From: Mesocentrotus franciscanus
Lineage: Eukaryota > Echinodermata > Echinoidea > Camarodonta > Strongylocentrotidae
NCBI GenBank assembly: GCA_037976565.1
Contig: CP137675.1
Location: forward strand, 27,285,158 to 27,349,157
Length of the DNA: 64,000 bases
Direction: 5' to 3'
Shown here: piece after piece, positions 27,701 to 42,600 of the stretch
Layout: each line of letters starts with the position of its first letter
How positions within the stretch are numbered: the first letter of the stretch is position 1
Program-made: the position numbers and the translations under genes
The notes under the pieces: generated by a model
Told to the model about the DNA's origin: nothing
The model's input: only the letters and a program-made list of their open reading frames with translations
Database searches by the model: none

Positions 27701-30700
27701 GTCATGCGATTGTATTGTGAAAGAAACGTTGTGGAATCGATCAGAAAAGGTCGATCATCTAGCATATAAGTATTGGTGTGTACTGCAAGGTTCTGGAATC
27801 ATCAAAATGATAAGAAATTTGGCCCAGTCTTGGTAAAGTTACAAGCACTGTACACAGAAAGATGTATATGGGACTACGCGACCACGTGCGCGATATCTAT
27901 TTGGTCCCAATAGATATAATAACTTACCAAATATATCAATTAGTAGGCGGTTTCCCGGCAAAATTTGTATCATCACGTATTAGTCAAAACATATTCTTTC
28001 ACATGATTGGTAATGAGAGCTTCCATTTCATTTTTTGAGAGAGGGGCGTTTCCAAAACTGGTCTTTACCTTTAAGTTTACTCGTATTAAATCAAACTTCC
28101 TATGTTCGTTTTATAACTATTGCATTACACTGACATGATCAACTTTCAGTTTCTCATGATAATTCTCAATGAAGCAAATGTTTAAGAATTATAATTTTGA
28201 ATTCGTACTAGAAGTGTCTCTAATCGGAGTATTTTTAGCAATATACATGATCATATTCTCAAGTGGAAACTATGGAATAATACGAAATAATAATCTAAGT
28301 GTGTATTATGCTCCCTTTTTCCACCCTAGTTTGTGAGGATAACGACCCCAGATGTGAGGGATGGGCTGCTGAAGACGAATGCGCCAGAAACCCCTCATAC
28401 ATGCTTGGACACTGTCAAAAGAGTTGTTCCGCTTGTATCGACGGTGAGTGCATATCCGAACTTTTCTCCGACGACAATTATTGTCCCGGGCTTTATTTCG
28501 ACAAAGATATAGGATTGGGGTTAAGGTTTTAATGGTTTAAGGTCAAGTTTAAGGTTATGATCAAGGATATAATAATACGTTACTAATTGTTGTTAAGGTC
28601 AGATTTAGGGTTTGGATTAGAGTTATTATTTTGTAATATATTCGGTCCAGGATTAAAGTTTAGTTTAGTGTCAGGCATTGGCCGCGGAGCAAATGATTGG
28701 TTTGGTTTGATTTGATTTAATTTAATTTGATTTTAAAAACATATAGATAACGACATACATGATAACATGACAAACAGTCGCCGGAGCGGGTGTCGTACGA
28801 CCCGGTGAGTCTTACGTGTGTACACTTAAACGTAGGATTTGATCAACCAATCACCGCCTGCATTTTCACAGAGCAAAAATGTAAGATCGTTTGCGATTTA
28901 CGGATCTAGGTACATTGGTTGGCTAAAGGGAACTTTGACTCGAAACAATCCGCAATCCACTCTGTGATTACGATTTAGTATTTCCAGTTATATATATATC
29001 TTAATCGAAGCCACCGAAAAAACCTTTAAAAAATATTTGTAGCTTATGTAGTGATATTCAACCAATTTAGGCAGAAAGCCTATGAATGGTTTCCTACATA
29101 AAAGTAATATAGATCAGGTTGTGTTTTTATACCGTTTTATTACATATTGTATGCCAACTGAAATCATATGTTGTGTTCCGATTGCAGACGAATGTTTCTC
29201 GAATCCTTGCTTTAATGGAGGCTCGTGTACTGACGGTAATAACTCATACACATGCACATGTCTGCCTGGCTTCGAAGGAGAGGACTGTGAAATAAGTAAG
29301 TATACACTCATTCTCAGAGCGATAAAAAAAGTTGCGATCTATCGCAACTCTTTATATTACGGGGCCCTGGAGAAGGTGAGCGTTCTCATTCGTTCTGAAC
29401 CAGTTTGGAAGAATGTCATAGGAGAAATTTATTTTCATTTTCAATTTCCTGTTTATTACGGTCAAAGTTAATTTTACTTATGCGCCTGCATGGTGCATTC
29501 AATTGTCGAGCCTCAATAGCTTTTACGGATGCACCATTTTCTATTAATTGTTTATACTTTCTTTATAATTTGAATGTTATTATGACAATTTACATGTGAT
29601 TTCTATATTTTATCTGTTATAATACCCCATCTTTTATATTTGTACATATTGTGATAATGGTGGAAATCAATGTGAATTTAAAAAATGAAAAGGATAACTA
29701 TTCAAATGTCACATGACAAGAAAATTCTGATAAGTTTGGATCAAATGGAGGAGGGGAGGGGGGAACCGGTCTAAAAATGAAATAGGAACTTACAAGACCA
29801 CTGATTATCTTCGCTTCTCCCTTTCGCTTTATCTCTTCTCTTCCATTTTATTTCTGTCTATATTTTTTCACCACTCGAATGGGGAGCAGCACTTCCCCCA
29901 CGTTCCCCTGTAACTACGCCAATTCGGAGTGATAACATTAATGCTGATGATATTTTTCATTTGCTTGATTTTGCAGACATTGATGAGTGTTCTAGCGCCC
30001 CCTGTATGAATGGTGGAACCTGCGTGGATGGGTCCAACAACTATACTTGCAATTGTACCGATGATTATGAAGGAAATAGGTGTGAGCATAGTAAGTAATT
30101 CATTTAAAGACCAACGTTCACTCTAAAATAAAGGTTTTTGTTTTTGTTTTTAAGTAAAACATAATGTTGATGTACATTGCTGATAATTTGTAACAAGGTC
30201 ATAATACGTTTGTCATTCAGAACTGATAATGGGTAGTTTTCCGGGGTCGTAAATTGTCATTATTATTGTATTTTGAGTGGAATGTGTTTTACCCTAAGAT
30301 TAGCCTGTTTGATTTATAACGTTAATGATGCTTACTCTCTCTCTCTCTCTCTCACCCTCCATCTATCTCCTTTCCTTTCTCGTTATACCGTGGCCACCTT
30401 ATGTTTTTATGGATACAAAAATATTCACAAATATTGTAATTCCTGTATCTATTGATGATTATTTCGCTAACATCCTTGTCGCGAAATGAAATGTAATATT
30501 ACTAATTGGACACAACTTTCAGTGTTTATAATCAGAATCATACTTCTGCTGTTATTAATTTGCATTTTCATTCATTTTGATTTCATAGGAGTTGATGAGT
30601 GCAGTACAGTACCCTGTCTCAACGGAGCATCTTGTACACTGACAGATACACACTTTAACTGCACATGCGCAACAGGATTTGAGGGAGAAACGTGTGAAAT

Positions 30701-33700
30701 AGGTATAAAAGAATATTCAATTTCGTTTAACCCTGTGGTCCTTTAGTTATGATTAAGAAGATAAACTCGCTTGACCGGGCTAAATTCATCAATAATTCGT
30801 TATTTGTATTTCAGAAGAATAGTATCGAGTCATTTTTTCTTTTCTTTTTAACAGCATGTTCGTGAATGAAAGACTGAATTTTGATCAATTTAGAGCAACA
30901 TATGAATTGTGCTATTATGTAAAGTATAGTGAATAGTGTAGAATAATATTTAGTTGGCGAATATTAGTCAACTTTGCTTTTTTCAGGTTATTATTCTTAC
31001 TGACATGCTTTGGCAACTGTAAGACTTTTTAGCTTGCCACTTTTTCATTTTCTCTATAAATTCATGCTCTTCTAAAAAAATTAAGATTCAAGATTATTTT
31101 ATTGGTCCATGCATGCAAACATTACATAGAAAGTTTGCTTCCAATGGCTTTTTGACAGTGAACATACAAAATTAATGATAGAAAATACGATACAAAATTC
31201 AACAATAGAAAACGATGTACATAAATATGGATAATTATTTACAATGTGCATGTGCCTCTCAATTTCATTCAAAGACCCCCACCCATTGACATTTGAGGCT
31301 ACCATTTTAACATCAATGATCCGATTGATTCCAATTTCAATTTTGGTGATAAATATTTCAGATTCAGATGTAAGGAGTGATATCTACTGTATTGTTTACA
31401 ATTACCATGCCTCATATATTACCATGCCTCATAATATTTCCCGCCAGCTACCCCCTCCCCCATCACGCCCCATCCGCTTGGGCCCGATCCACAGTCTCCA
31501 GTTATCCGGTATCTGTTTACTTGCACTTCAATAGCTATCGAAAACAACAATAACAATTTCAAATCGAGTTTTTATTACACGCTTATCATCTTTTACTTTA
31601 TTTTACAAGGGCAAGGGTGTATATAGACCTTTAGCTCATGTTAAGTGGGACAGGATATGACTATGTATCTCTTTACTGTATACAGCCAGACTGAATATTC
31701 TATATAATAACACAATTTGTTAACGATTTTATTTTTCATCCTGAATATTCGCACAGATATCGATGAATGTGCCGAGTCGCCGTGTTCAAACGGGGGCACC
31801 TGTATCGACCTTCCGGGCTATTTCGTTTGCAATTGCACCCAAGAATGGGCAGGCGTAACGTGTGAACTCGGTATGGTGTCAAATGGCATATTTCTTAAAA
31901 TTATGTGATATTATTTTCCCCAGGATGTTATCGAGAAGTCGATAAAAAAAAAGATATGAAAAGAGTTTGGTACAGATGATACGATATTTTGTGTTTGTTT
32001 GTTTGTTGATTAACTGATTGATTGCTAGATTGATTCTTTGTTCACTTTTTCATATTTAGTTATGTCGACCTTAGCCTCACCAAACGTTTAATCAATTTAT
32101 TTATTGGGTTGAAATAGCAGATTCCCACAGAGGTCTCTGGTGAGCCAATTAAGCATCTCTTGTGTATTGTAACTTGCGAGAATCCTATGTTCAGACCTAG
32201 TGGTCCTAACATAGATTATACATTACACCGCGTGCTGTAATGTCTTATATAACACGCTGGTGCCCAAGCAAAATCTAATAATAAAAACATTGAATTTCAT
32301 TTTAAATACAGGAACCTTTAATCTGCTCCTAGTTGTACAAAACTCTCTTCTACGTTACCCAATTTACTGCGATACTGAAACAATATTGGCAAGCAATAAA
32401 TATTATGTAACTGTTATACCTTTAACATGATTCAGCCTGTGACTGTACTGTCTCTCTCTCTCTCTTTCTTTCTCTCTGTGTCTTTCTCTTTCTCTCTCTG
32501 CCTAAATTGACGTACATCTGGGCACCCATCCTAAATTTGTATGAGTCATTGCTTTACTTTTATCTCCTCAAATCATCTGCAGATTTTAACGAGTGTCACA
32601 GCAACCCTTGCCTCAATGGAGGCTCTTGTTTCCATGGCATCGGGCAAGCACTTTACTTTTGTCATTGCCTGGATGGATGGGAAGGAACAAACTGCGAAGA
32701 AGGTAAGAAGGAGGAGGAGCTGTCATTCATTATTTTTAAAGATCTTATCATACAGCATTAATTTTATAGACACGAGAGATTTTTTGGGGGAGCGGGGCGT
32801 AGCTTTGAATCGGTCCTTGCATACGAGGCGTGATTCTTATTGCGTCATTATCTGCGCTAATTAAGTATATAAAGGCAAATAATGGATGCGTCAGTAATCC
32901 ACAGTAACACAGCACAAGCCGTTGACGCAGTCTTCCGTCAGTACAACAAAAAAGACGCCACGTGCAATCTTCTCTCTTTCACAGTCCCTCTCTCAGTTTC
33001 CCTCTTTCATAATTGTCACTGACAGTTTTTTTTTATAGTAGTAGTAGTAGTAGTAATAGCAGTAGTAGTAGAAGTAGTAGTAGTAGTAGTCGTCGTCTTC
33101 GTATTAGTTGTAATATGCCGCGTAGTAGTAATAGTAGTAGTACTAGTAGTAGTAGTTGACGTTCTCGTCGTCGTCGTAGTAGTAGCAGTAGTGGGAAAGG
33201 ATTAATGTTTTTAGTTTGATATGTATATGTAATGTGTACGAGAACTGATGTAAAATTATTTTTTATCTTTTACATGTATCAATATGTTTCCTTGTCCTTT
33301 TCCACAGAGATCAACGAGTGCGTCAGCCTGCCCTGTGAAAATGGAGCGACTTGTATTGATGCTTTCAACGCCTTCAGCTGCGCATGCGTATACGGGTGGA
33401 CCGGCACAACATGCAATATCAGTAATATCATGCTTCCATGGATTTCGCTATGTAGTTTTAACATTTACTAGGAATATGTAGCTTAAAAAGAATGCTGAAT
33501 ACTAGTCGTAAGATTATTTTGTAAAAATAAACTGTAAGCAACTGGAAATGGCTGATTGTGAAGGACATACGAACTTTATGTATACTTTGAGGTTTTGAAA
33601 CGATTAAAGTGAAACGAAATTTGGTTGTGGTGGTTATTTTTACCTGACTCAAATTGATTCAGTCTTGATTAAAAAAAAACAGATGCACTGCACGTGGATA

Positions 33701-36646
33701 TGGGTATATGGTACTGCAAACATGTTGCATATAAGTTTGGTCCAAACTTGTCAACTCTTTCTCCTCATATTTCAAATATGAGGGCGTTTGAAAAGCAATC
33801 CCTTTCAGGGAACATGTATACTGTGACATTCTTCCAAATAGAGATTCAAAGAGAAAGAAAGGTCACAAATTTACTTTTATTTTTAACAGAACTCAATGCC
33901 GAGTAGGAAGGAAAAGATGATATCTGTTATAGTTATAGTTATTGCCAAAAGCAAAATGTATCAATATAAATGCATACTGTTTATACTCAAATTAAAATTT
34001 TATTGTATGAACATAATTATCAAATGTTACTTTGTAGGTTGTGTAGACAGAAACTAATTCAAAAAGTGATTACATGAAAACAATTTTTTGTTTACATGCT
34101 GTAGTAGAGAAAAATAAATGTAAAGGAGTCAAAGGAACATCTAGGTTTGCTAGTTTTAGGCCCCAGCCGTCAGCCAGAGCTATATAGACTGATAATGGTT
34201 AATCGTATTTTTTTTGACATCATGATACATCTTTCCTTGAAGAAATATTGCCAAAATTGCACCCCAAAATATACCATTTTCAGAATCAATTACATTCGGC
34301 ACTCAGGGATAGCTTTATAAATAGCAAACATCAACCAATCCATAACATTATCATGATATACCTACAAGAACAAAAGAAACTATATTAATAGTTTTTTCTT
34401 CTTTTTCCTCCTCCTTCTGCTCTTCTTCTTCTCCTTCTCCTTCTTCTTCTTCTCCTTCTCCTTCTCCTCCTCCTCCTTCTTCTTCTCCTTCTTCTTGTTC
34501 TCCATATTTTCTTCTTTTTCTCGATTTGCAGATATTGACGAATGTGCAAGTGGCCCATGTGTTAGTGGAGGGACGTGTATTGACTACATAAATCGTTACG
34601 ATTGCCTGTGCGAAGAAGGGCTTGGTGGTGTCAATTGTGAAATAGGTATGCAACTTCAATCTCAATAGCTCATTTATTTAGTTACTTTTTGCTAATTCAT
34701 CGTCTTCTATTTATCAGATATTCACAGCTTTGGAAGAAAAAGAAAATACTTCGAAAACTTCAAATTCCGTACATTGAATACAGAGCCCTCATCGTTCAAA
34801 GCAAGGCAGTTTGTACATATGCATGGGCAAAGTCAACCTTCATGATTTTTTGTAAAATAACGCTGTTTCTCAATCATCCTCAAAATCCTTGAATGCTTGT
34901 AAATTAAAATACCTTTCAAATGACAAGCATTTGAAATGAATATATCCACAGAACAAATTTTTTTCAAAAATTATTTATGAATAGCAGGTTGATTTTCCCC
35001 ATGCCTTTTGTACACACCGCCTCGCGATGAGGGCTCTATATATTCACTATGTGATATTCGCTGTTTTCGAAGTCTCTGTTTTGTGTTCAACTGTTTATGG
35101 GGGCACTGCATGTATTTAATGATACACTATGTTTAGTGACATTTTTCATTATTCCTCTCCCATAAAGCTCACTTGGTATACATTATGATGTCACGGGAGT
35201 GTTATTTTTTCAGACAAGAAGGTGTTCCTTTCCTCAACCTTCAACTATTTAGTTTAGTCAGGCATGAATCTCAGCTTGGTGCCTGGAGTGTTTTGTTTTT
35301 GTTTTGTTGTTCGTTTCATTCTCTTTGTTATCATGCTACGGGCGCGTGCTCTCTATGAAACCCAATTTGGCATACCGTAAATGCTAAAGATATGTGCCCC
35401 ACAAATGTGTTCTTGCCTCCCCCTAACCCCACCTCTCAAATTCGGCATATACATAATTGATGACCTTTTCGGAGGTTGGCAGATATTTTCGGAATTGTGG
35501 CTCCCCCTTTTAAAAATATTTTATCAGTCTACCTCTGTCAGTCATGATTACATGAACATTTCATTGTATGTTAATAAGGCTTCGTTATAACCATGGTTAC
35601 GTGCGGATGAGAGTGTGGCTCAGAATATGATGATGAATGATGATGATGAGTAAGAGTATCAATTTACCACCTTTGACTTTCACCCCAAATCCGAGCATTT
35701 CTCCCTTTTTCAAAGGTGAAATACACATAAATAGAACATGATGACACTGCTATTTACTCAGCCTTACATAACTCATCGATCCGTATATATCTATTATCTA
35801 TGAAAAATCTTATGAAGCTAACCTTTACGAGTCAGTGTCCCTCTTGGCAATGCGTTTCAACTCATATGTGCGTCAGGATATGACGTCACTGATCACGTGT
35901 CAGATCGTCTGGTGGAAAAGTGTCTTGGCATGCAGCGTCAAGGTTCTTATACCAAAAGAAGGAAGTCAGGAGGGAGCCCAGGATTTGGCAACAATTCAGG
36001 TTTTGACAGTGATTCATAGCCTGCTCACTTGTATTCTTTTGTCTTTTTTTTCCTCCCCCTCTCCTTTAATTTTTGCCTCTGAAAAGGCATTATAAACTAT
36101 AGTTTCGAAGATTAGCATCCATAAACGTCTGTCAGGCTGAGAGATGATCCTGATGATCTCATTTTCAGAATATTAAGAATGTTTTCATTTGTGAAGGATT
36201 ATAAATATAAAAGGACTAATTATGCCTATGATTTTTATCAAAATTCTAGTTTCAAAATTTCCTCTTTGTATGTACTTGGTAAACCCACTATCCCTATATA
36301 CATGTACATCTATACATAGAAGCTTAGTCTTGTGACTTGGTGCATGATAGAAAAGCAACAATTAAATAAAAAGGCACTGCCCGGATTTGAACCGGGGATC
36401 TCCTGTTTACTAGACAGGCGCTTTAACCAACTAAGCCACAGCGCCGCACACATTAGTTTGAAATGCTTTCTAATCAAATTTCTATTTTTCATAACGACTA
36501 TGTTAAGAGATGAGACTATAAGTCAGCAATATTTTTCCAAGTGAGAAATACACTTCATGACCATTTTGAAAGCATTTTCAGTGCAAAGTGTCTGGCACAT
36601 TGGGTATCAAGTTTGCTGAAAAAATAAGGAGCCAAACTGGTTGCTA

Positions 36647-36693
<47 letters not shown>

Positions 36694-39600
36694 ATTTTTC
36701 CTTTTGCAATTTGATGGGGCGCAAGCCCCCTGAGCCTCCTCGTTACTACCAAACGAATTTACCTCTACGTTAAAGCACATTTGGTTCATGTTTCATACTA
36801 ACTTTTCCTTGTGGTAAATCACGACTTTACGCCAAGCTGTCAAAGTAATTTCCTTCATTATGAATTGACCCATACCTTGTCAGACTCAATTTCATAACAC
36901 AACGTCTCCAAGACCTCCAAGGACAACTTCCTCAAGATTTCAAAGACACTTGGTGTAACTTTCACACGAATAATAGCGTTCTAGCTACCTTCACAAGTTT
37001 ACTATCAACGGTGCATGGAAAGGGGTGAGGCGGCGGTGGATTAACAAGAGGGTTTGGTTAAGAAGTCATTCCCCTCCGATCGAAAAGTCTGTCGGCAAAA
37101 GTGGAATTTTCGAGAATTTGCCATGAGAAATTATGACCCTCTTCTTTATTGCTTGCTTGCTTGTTGGGGAAAATTTGGATTTCTGTCTGTCGACAAACTT
37201 GACCATCATTTATAACCTTTGTTGCAATCTGGTACCCTCTTTACTTTCTTTATCAACTTTGCTGAAAATTGTCAACTAACCTCCACTGTCAGTCTCGTCT
37301 AGCATTGCTTTTGGTAGGGTAAAAACATTCTGAATTATCAAATCCGATCCCCATGTATCTATTGATGCCTTCACCGTACGAAACGTTTGCTGTCAGCGAT
37401 CGCTTCGTTGTTACTCTTAAAAGATTCATAACAACAAATCCTGCTTGTAGATATGATCCGATCACGACACGAGATGGCTTACCAAATCGGCTAATGGAGA
37501 AGGAAATTGGACGCAATAACTCGTTTTCACAGATCCGTCGCCGCGGTAGGTATTTATAGATCTTAAGCTCACACAATCCCTGGACTAATTCCAACTGCAT
37601 TCTGGACAGGTGCGCAAAGCCAGCTCTTCCTCGATCGCTTGGAAATCGGGGTTTCGCTTGGAAATCGGGGTTTCGCTTGGCCCTGCCCCTGGCCAAATCG
37701 AACCTCGGAATATGGACTTGAACAAAGCGTTGGTTAAGCTAACGCTTCCTCAAGGTTATGAAGAGGTGAATTAACAAAATCATACAGATTTAACACATAT
37801 TGCAAAGCAACGGACTAACCCGTAAACAGTCTAGACCTACATTAGATATCTTGCTCCATATCATATCTAAAATATCAAGTGTAAAAACAAGATGGCTTAG
37901 TTGAGTGGTTCGAGCACGGAAATCCAATCGTAGTAGACGGTTGCTCTGAAAGAAAGCAGAAAATCAGAGAGAATATATTGGTGAAACTTTACGACAAGGA
38001 AAAAATAGACAAATGATGATATTAGTACACAAATAATGGCAGAGTAGTTACGTAATAGTCAAAGTCAAATTATCGCATCTACTCATCCATCGGTGAAACT
38101 AAAGAATTTCGGTATTATTTTCCCTATTGTAAACATAATTATAACTTTATCTATATAGACCAACACTGGTCTGATTACATATCGTTTTGAAACCAACTTA
38201 TCTTCCCTGGGAAATATTAATAAGGATTATTATTATGAAATAAAATTTCAAGTCACGAACTTGGCACCCAAGGTTAAAAGCCTGTTATTAATCAGTGTTA
38301 TATTTGAAGAATTTCCAAGAGCCTGTTGGCCTTGCTATCTATAGGGTTCATAAAGGAGTGTCTACGGTGACTAATGGTCACAAATAGAGTCCAAAAACAT
38401 TTCGAGAAAATATTGATCTATTTCCAGTATTGGCATTATTCATCGGATAGCAAAAAACCTTACGGGTTCCAAACCAGACCTTATCAGTATGCACAGGCTG
38501 GCTTTTTTGTTTTTGGTTCTCCTACGGCCCTCTTTTGCTTTAGCTCAGCAGCAATCCGCTGTAAACAAAGTACATGTATAATGGCAAGACAAATACCCTC
38601 CAGTGTATGATCACCTAATCGTAGACATATATTGAAGAAGAAAAAAATCATCTCGGTCTAGTTATCTTTATATTATGTGGATTCAATTTGTTATATTTAC
38701 CTCTCTGTAATAATGAACACTTATCATGACGTGAAGTTAAAACAACAAAAAAGTAACAATCTGCTTGAGATTGGTGTGATCATAAGCATATTTTTGAAGA
38801 AATTATTCTCCCTCACTTCTTTCGGGTTTAGTTATTTTACTTTTTAAAGGTTTTTTTTCGTTTTGTTTTTTTAAACTATCATAGGATGTCAGATATCATA
38901 ATCGCTTCTCTGTAATTCTCTTCACCGACACTGCTTAAAAGTAATAGTCATATGACTTTTCCTGATATTTGGGATTAAATCCAGACCTTGTTTAATTATT
39001 TTTAATCGGTCTCAGAGTTGGACAAGAGATTTGAGGAAAGACAACATGAAAAATTGCATTACAGATATGGGGTAACCTGCGGTAATAAATGTATTGCGTC
39101 ATGTCGTGTTTTAGAAGTTAAAAACAAATTACAGAGGAACGAAGGCACGGGGGGACTTCTTGTATACAAGAAAATTCACGTTCGATGGAAAAAGGTCCCC
39201 TTACCCTTATTAAATCAACAGCTAGTATTCCTTATCATGTATTTTGTCTGCTATTTAGAAAGGCTGGACATGCCCAGAAATACATTTTTCACGGTGACGT
39301 CACCCTCCTCTAGGCAAGCACATCCGTTCCCAATATCCTCCAACTCGTCTCTTAAAGCACATTTTTCACATTGCCAGAACAAAAATGAATCAAGAAGAAT
39401 GAACGTCTGGAACCGCCTAAGGTAGAATATCAGGGGCATCATCTGAGTGGCGACGGGGGCACAGGGGCATTAGAGAAAGAGTAAGTGAGGGCTGAAAGGT
39501 GAAGTGAACAAAAAATTAAACAACCCTATCTCACACTCTCCTCTCATTGTAAGACCTTCTCTATTACATTCACACACTCCTCACATCCCTCCCTGTTACC

Positions 39601-42600
39601 ATGCAGGTGTGAAGTAGCCTACATGGAAGTGATCAATTCACACATACCTTGTATATAGCACATTGTGCATGAATGAATCCGATGACCGGGGTAATAATAT
39701 TTGTAAAGCGCTTAGAGACGATATACCGTATTAAGCGCTATATAAATCGAAATTATTATATTATATTACATTATGACGTGGTAAAGGTCTATTTTGAGTG
39801 GGCTTGCGCTCCAAGTGGAAAAGATAACGAATGCTAACAATAAAGTCGTATTTGCGCTTTCTGAATCTGTATAAAGAGAATCATCATATAAAATGCAATA
39901 TTGAAGGGGCTTCTTTGTAAAGGCAATGACTAAAGTACAACTAAACAAGATGTTGTCTATTGAGAACCAGATTTATTCCTATTCCGACATGTACTTTTTT
40001 GTTTCTTTTTGTTTTTCATCTGCCTAATAAGATCAATGCCCCCCCCCTCCCCCAGTGGCTGGACACACACTACGCCGCTGTCGTGATACATTTAAAAATC
40101 TGTTACCAAGTTAAAATGGCTTGAAAATACTTTAGATTATCGGTTCCACTTGTTGAAATACATGTACCTCCAAAATACCCATTCCCGTTTCAGGCCTACC
40201 CTGTGATGAAATATATCTGCAGTAATGGAAACGTTCTGTCCTCATTTTTGCAAGTTATGCTTGACTGATGCTTGTACAGACTACATGGCCTAGTCGCCTC
40301 TCATGAGAGCCGAGTCTATATAACAGGGAAATTAACTTGCAAACGCGATGCACAAACTTACAGCATTCGGGAAATGAGACATAGTCAAATATAGTACGGT
40401 GCTGATAAATGCATAAATAGTACTGTACACAAATTGACCTCAACTGTATTAATCAGTCCGGTATCACAATTTCGATTATGTTTTACAGTCAAACCTGCTT
40501 TAGGGACCATCTGTCTACATAGACCACCTGTCTACAAAGACCACATTTTTTGTTTCCCTTGAAAACGGTTTCTCATTGAAACATGTACTAAAGGAACCTG
40601 TCTACAAAGACCACCTGTCTACAAAGATCACCTTTTGTGTTTCCCTTGGTTGGTCGCTATAGGCAGATTTGACTGTATCTACAATAACATGTCACAGATG
40701 ACTGAAACAAAAAGATGCAACTCTAAATGTGTTGTTGTTTACTGAAACAGGGGGGTGTTTCACAAAGATCCTAAGTTGAACTTATCTCTAAGTTGGACTT
40801 GATAATTATAGAAAGCCGTTAGCATCTTTGAAAATATTTTGTAAAAGTTATTTTAAAAGGCATAAAATGTTGATTCAAATCATTCATATTTTGTATTATC
40901 AAGGAGATTTTCATGTTCTTGATGTGGAATTTATGAAAAGTCTAAAATACTTGAATTTTTGCTTTTGAATATATTCTATTTTAAGGCTACAAATGGCTGT
41001 CCATAATTTTTAAGTCCAACTTAGAGTTAAGTTCGACTTAAGATCTTTGTGAAACACCCCCAGAGATGATAAGAGGAATGATTAACTTTTGAAAAAATAT
41101 AAATTGGTCATATTCGGATAAGGTTAATCAGATTTAGTTGTATAGCTTATTGGGAAGCTAAATTCCCTTCTATTGGATTTTCATGAGCTCTAAAGAGAAG
41201 AAGATAATATAATTTCACCAAAATCTGTTATACTTTGCCAATTTCAAGGATTATTCAACATGTTTAAGGATTTAAGAAGAGGATTATCTCTGACATTGCT
41301 CGATCATAATCATCAAACTCACCTTTCCAGATCTTTCGCTTAATTTATTGTTTGGTTGATATCCAAGAGGTAAAAAAATCTAAAGATTTAATTGGCACAC
41401 GTTGTGTTTCAAAAGTCATTCTGTAACATTTTGTTCCATTTCCTCACTTTGGCAAGTAGAATTTCACGCTCGAAACTTGCGAAGAGGCATAACGCCATAT
41501 AATGTGAAGTGGCCGAAAATGTGTATCCACATTATGAATTGTAATCTATTCCACCCAGCCCCCCATTTCTTTTACTTTTCGTAAGTTTCACATTATGTCG
41601 TTGTTATTTTAGCCATTGTCGGCAACCGAAAACCAATAAAATCCGGGGTGGGGTTTATTGATTTTTTTCTTCACCGAAATTTTCGGTCAATTAAGTTGGA
41701 CCATCTCCCCCCTCCCCCAATCAAAGTGGTCAAGCAACAGCCTAATGTCCATGGGTCAACCCTTTTTATATAGAAATTACCATGTAGAATAGGTCTCTGA
41801 TTTTCAATTTCCAAACAGTATCAAGTCTTAGGTAAAACATTATGTGATAATTATTGAGTCGATGATATTGTAGTTTTTGTCGGGTACCTTGAACACATCT
41901 TACAATATATCCAGCAACAACAAAAATTGAAAGTTGCGTGATGTTTAAATCAACTATACCCATATCGATTTGCAGTTAAACTTTAAAACATACTTGGGAA
42001 AGTTTGTGGTAACTTTGATTTCAACTTCATAGATAAATACTTAAATAAAACTCGTTTAGATGTTGAGATCTCTGGAATGCGCCCCTGCCAACTGAAACAT
42101 CCAAGGGCAGTTGAATCCAAGCGAATCTTCTGGGTGCAGTGATCGATGACTAGGCGCTCTTTAAAGAGGGGTTATCCTAGGTTTTCAAATACCCAATGGA
42201 TTAATATGATCATCGCATCACGCAACATGAATCCATAATGATGCGTGATGTTCCAAAAAATTACATGCGGTCCTTGGAACTTAGTCGGGCTTAATCACTC
42301 GCTCATTGCGGTGTGGTGACTTGTTACAACGTGAAAAGGGACTTCTTTTTATCAGTTATCGTGGCGTAGCGTGCGTCCAAACGATTTGGGGCACCATTAT
42401 TAATTGGGGGCACCGGTCTTACTCGGATAAAATACGAATTAACAAGACTTTTGATTTGGCATGTTAGGAGAAAGGTATGGGAGGGAGTACATTAATTTTG
42501 TATGTTCCCTTTCCCTCTCCCATCTCAATTTTAAACTGACCGTTTCTACAGATCTGGGGCCCGTCTTACAAAGAGTTGATATCAATCGCAACTTATTTGC

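Noticed and set aside
37289..37696. Open frame of 135 codons on the - strand
   Set aside because: No family resemblance, and it crosses a small 18-20 bp repeat (GGAAATCGGGGTTTCGCTT); most likely chance.
39018..39425. Open frame of 135 codons on the + strand in intron 20
   Set aside because: No recognisable domain, no splice support, composition like the surrounding intron; a chance frame.
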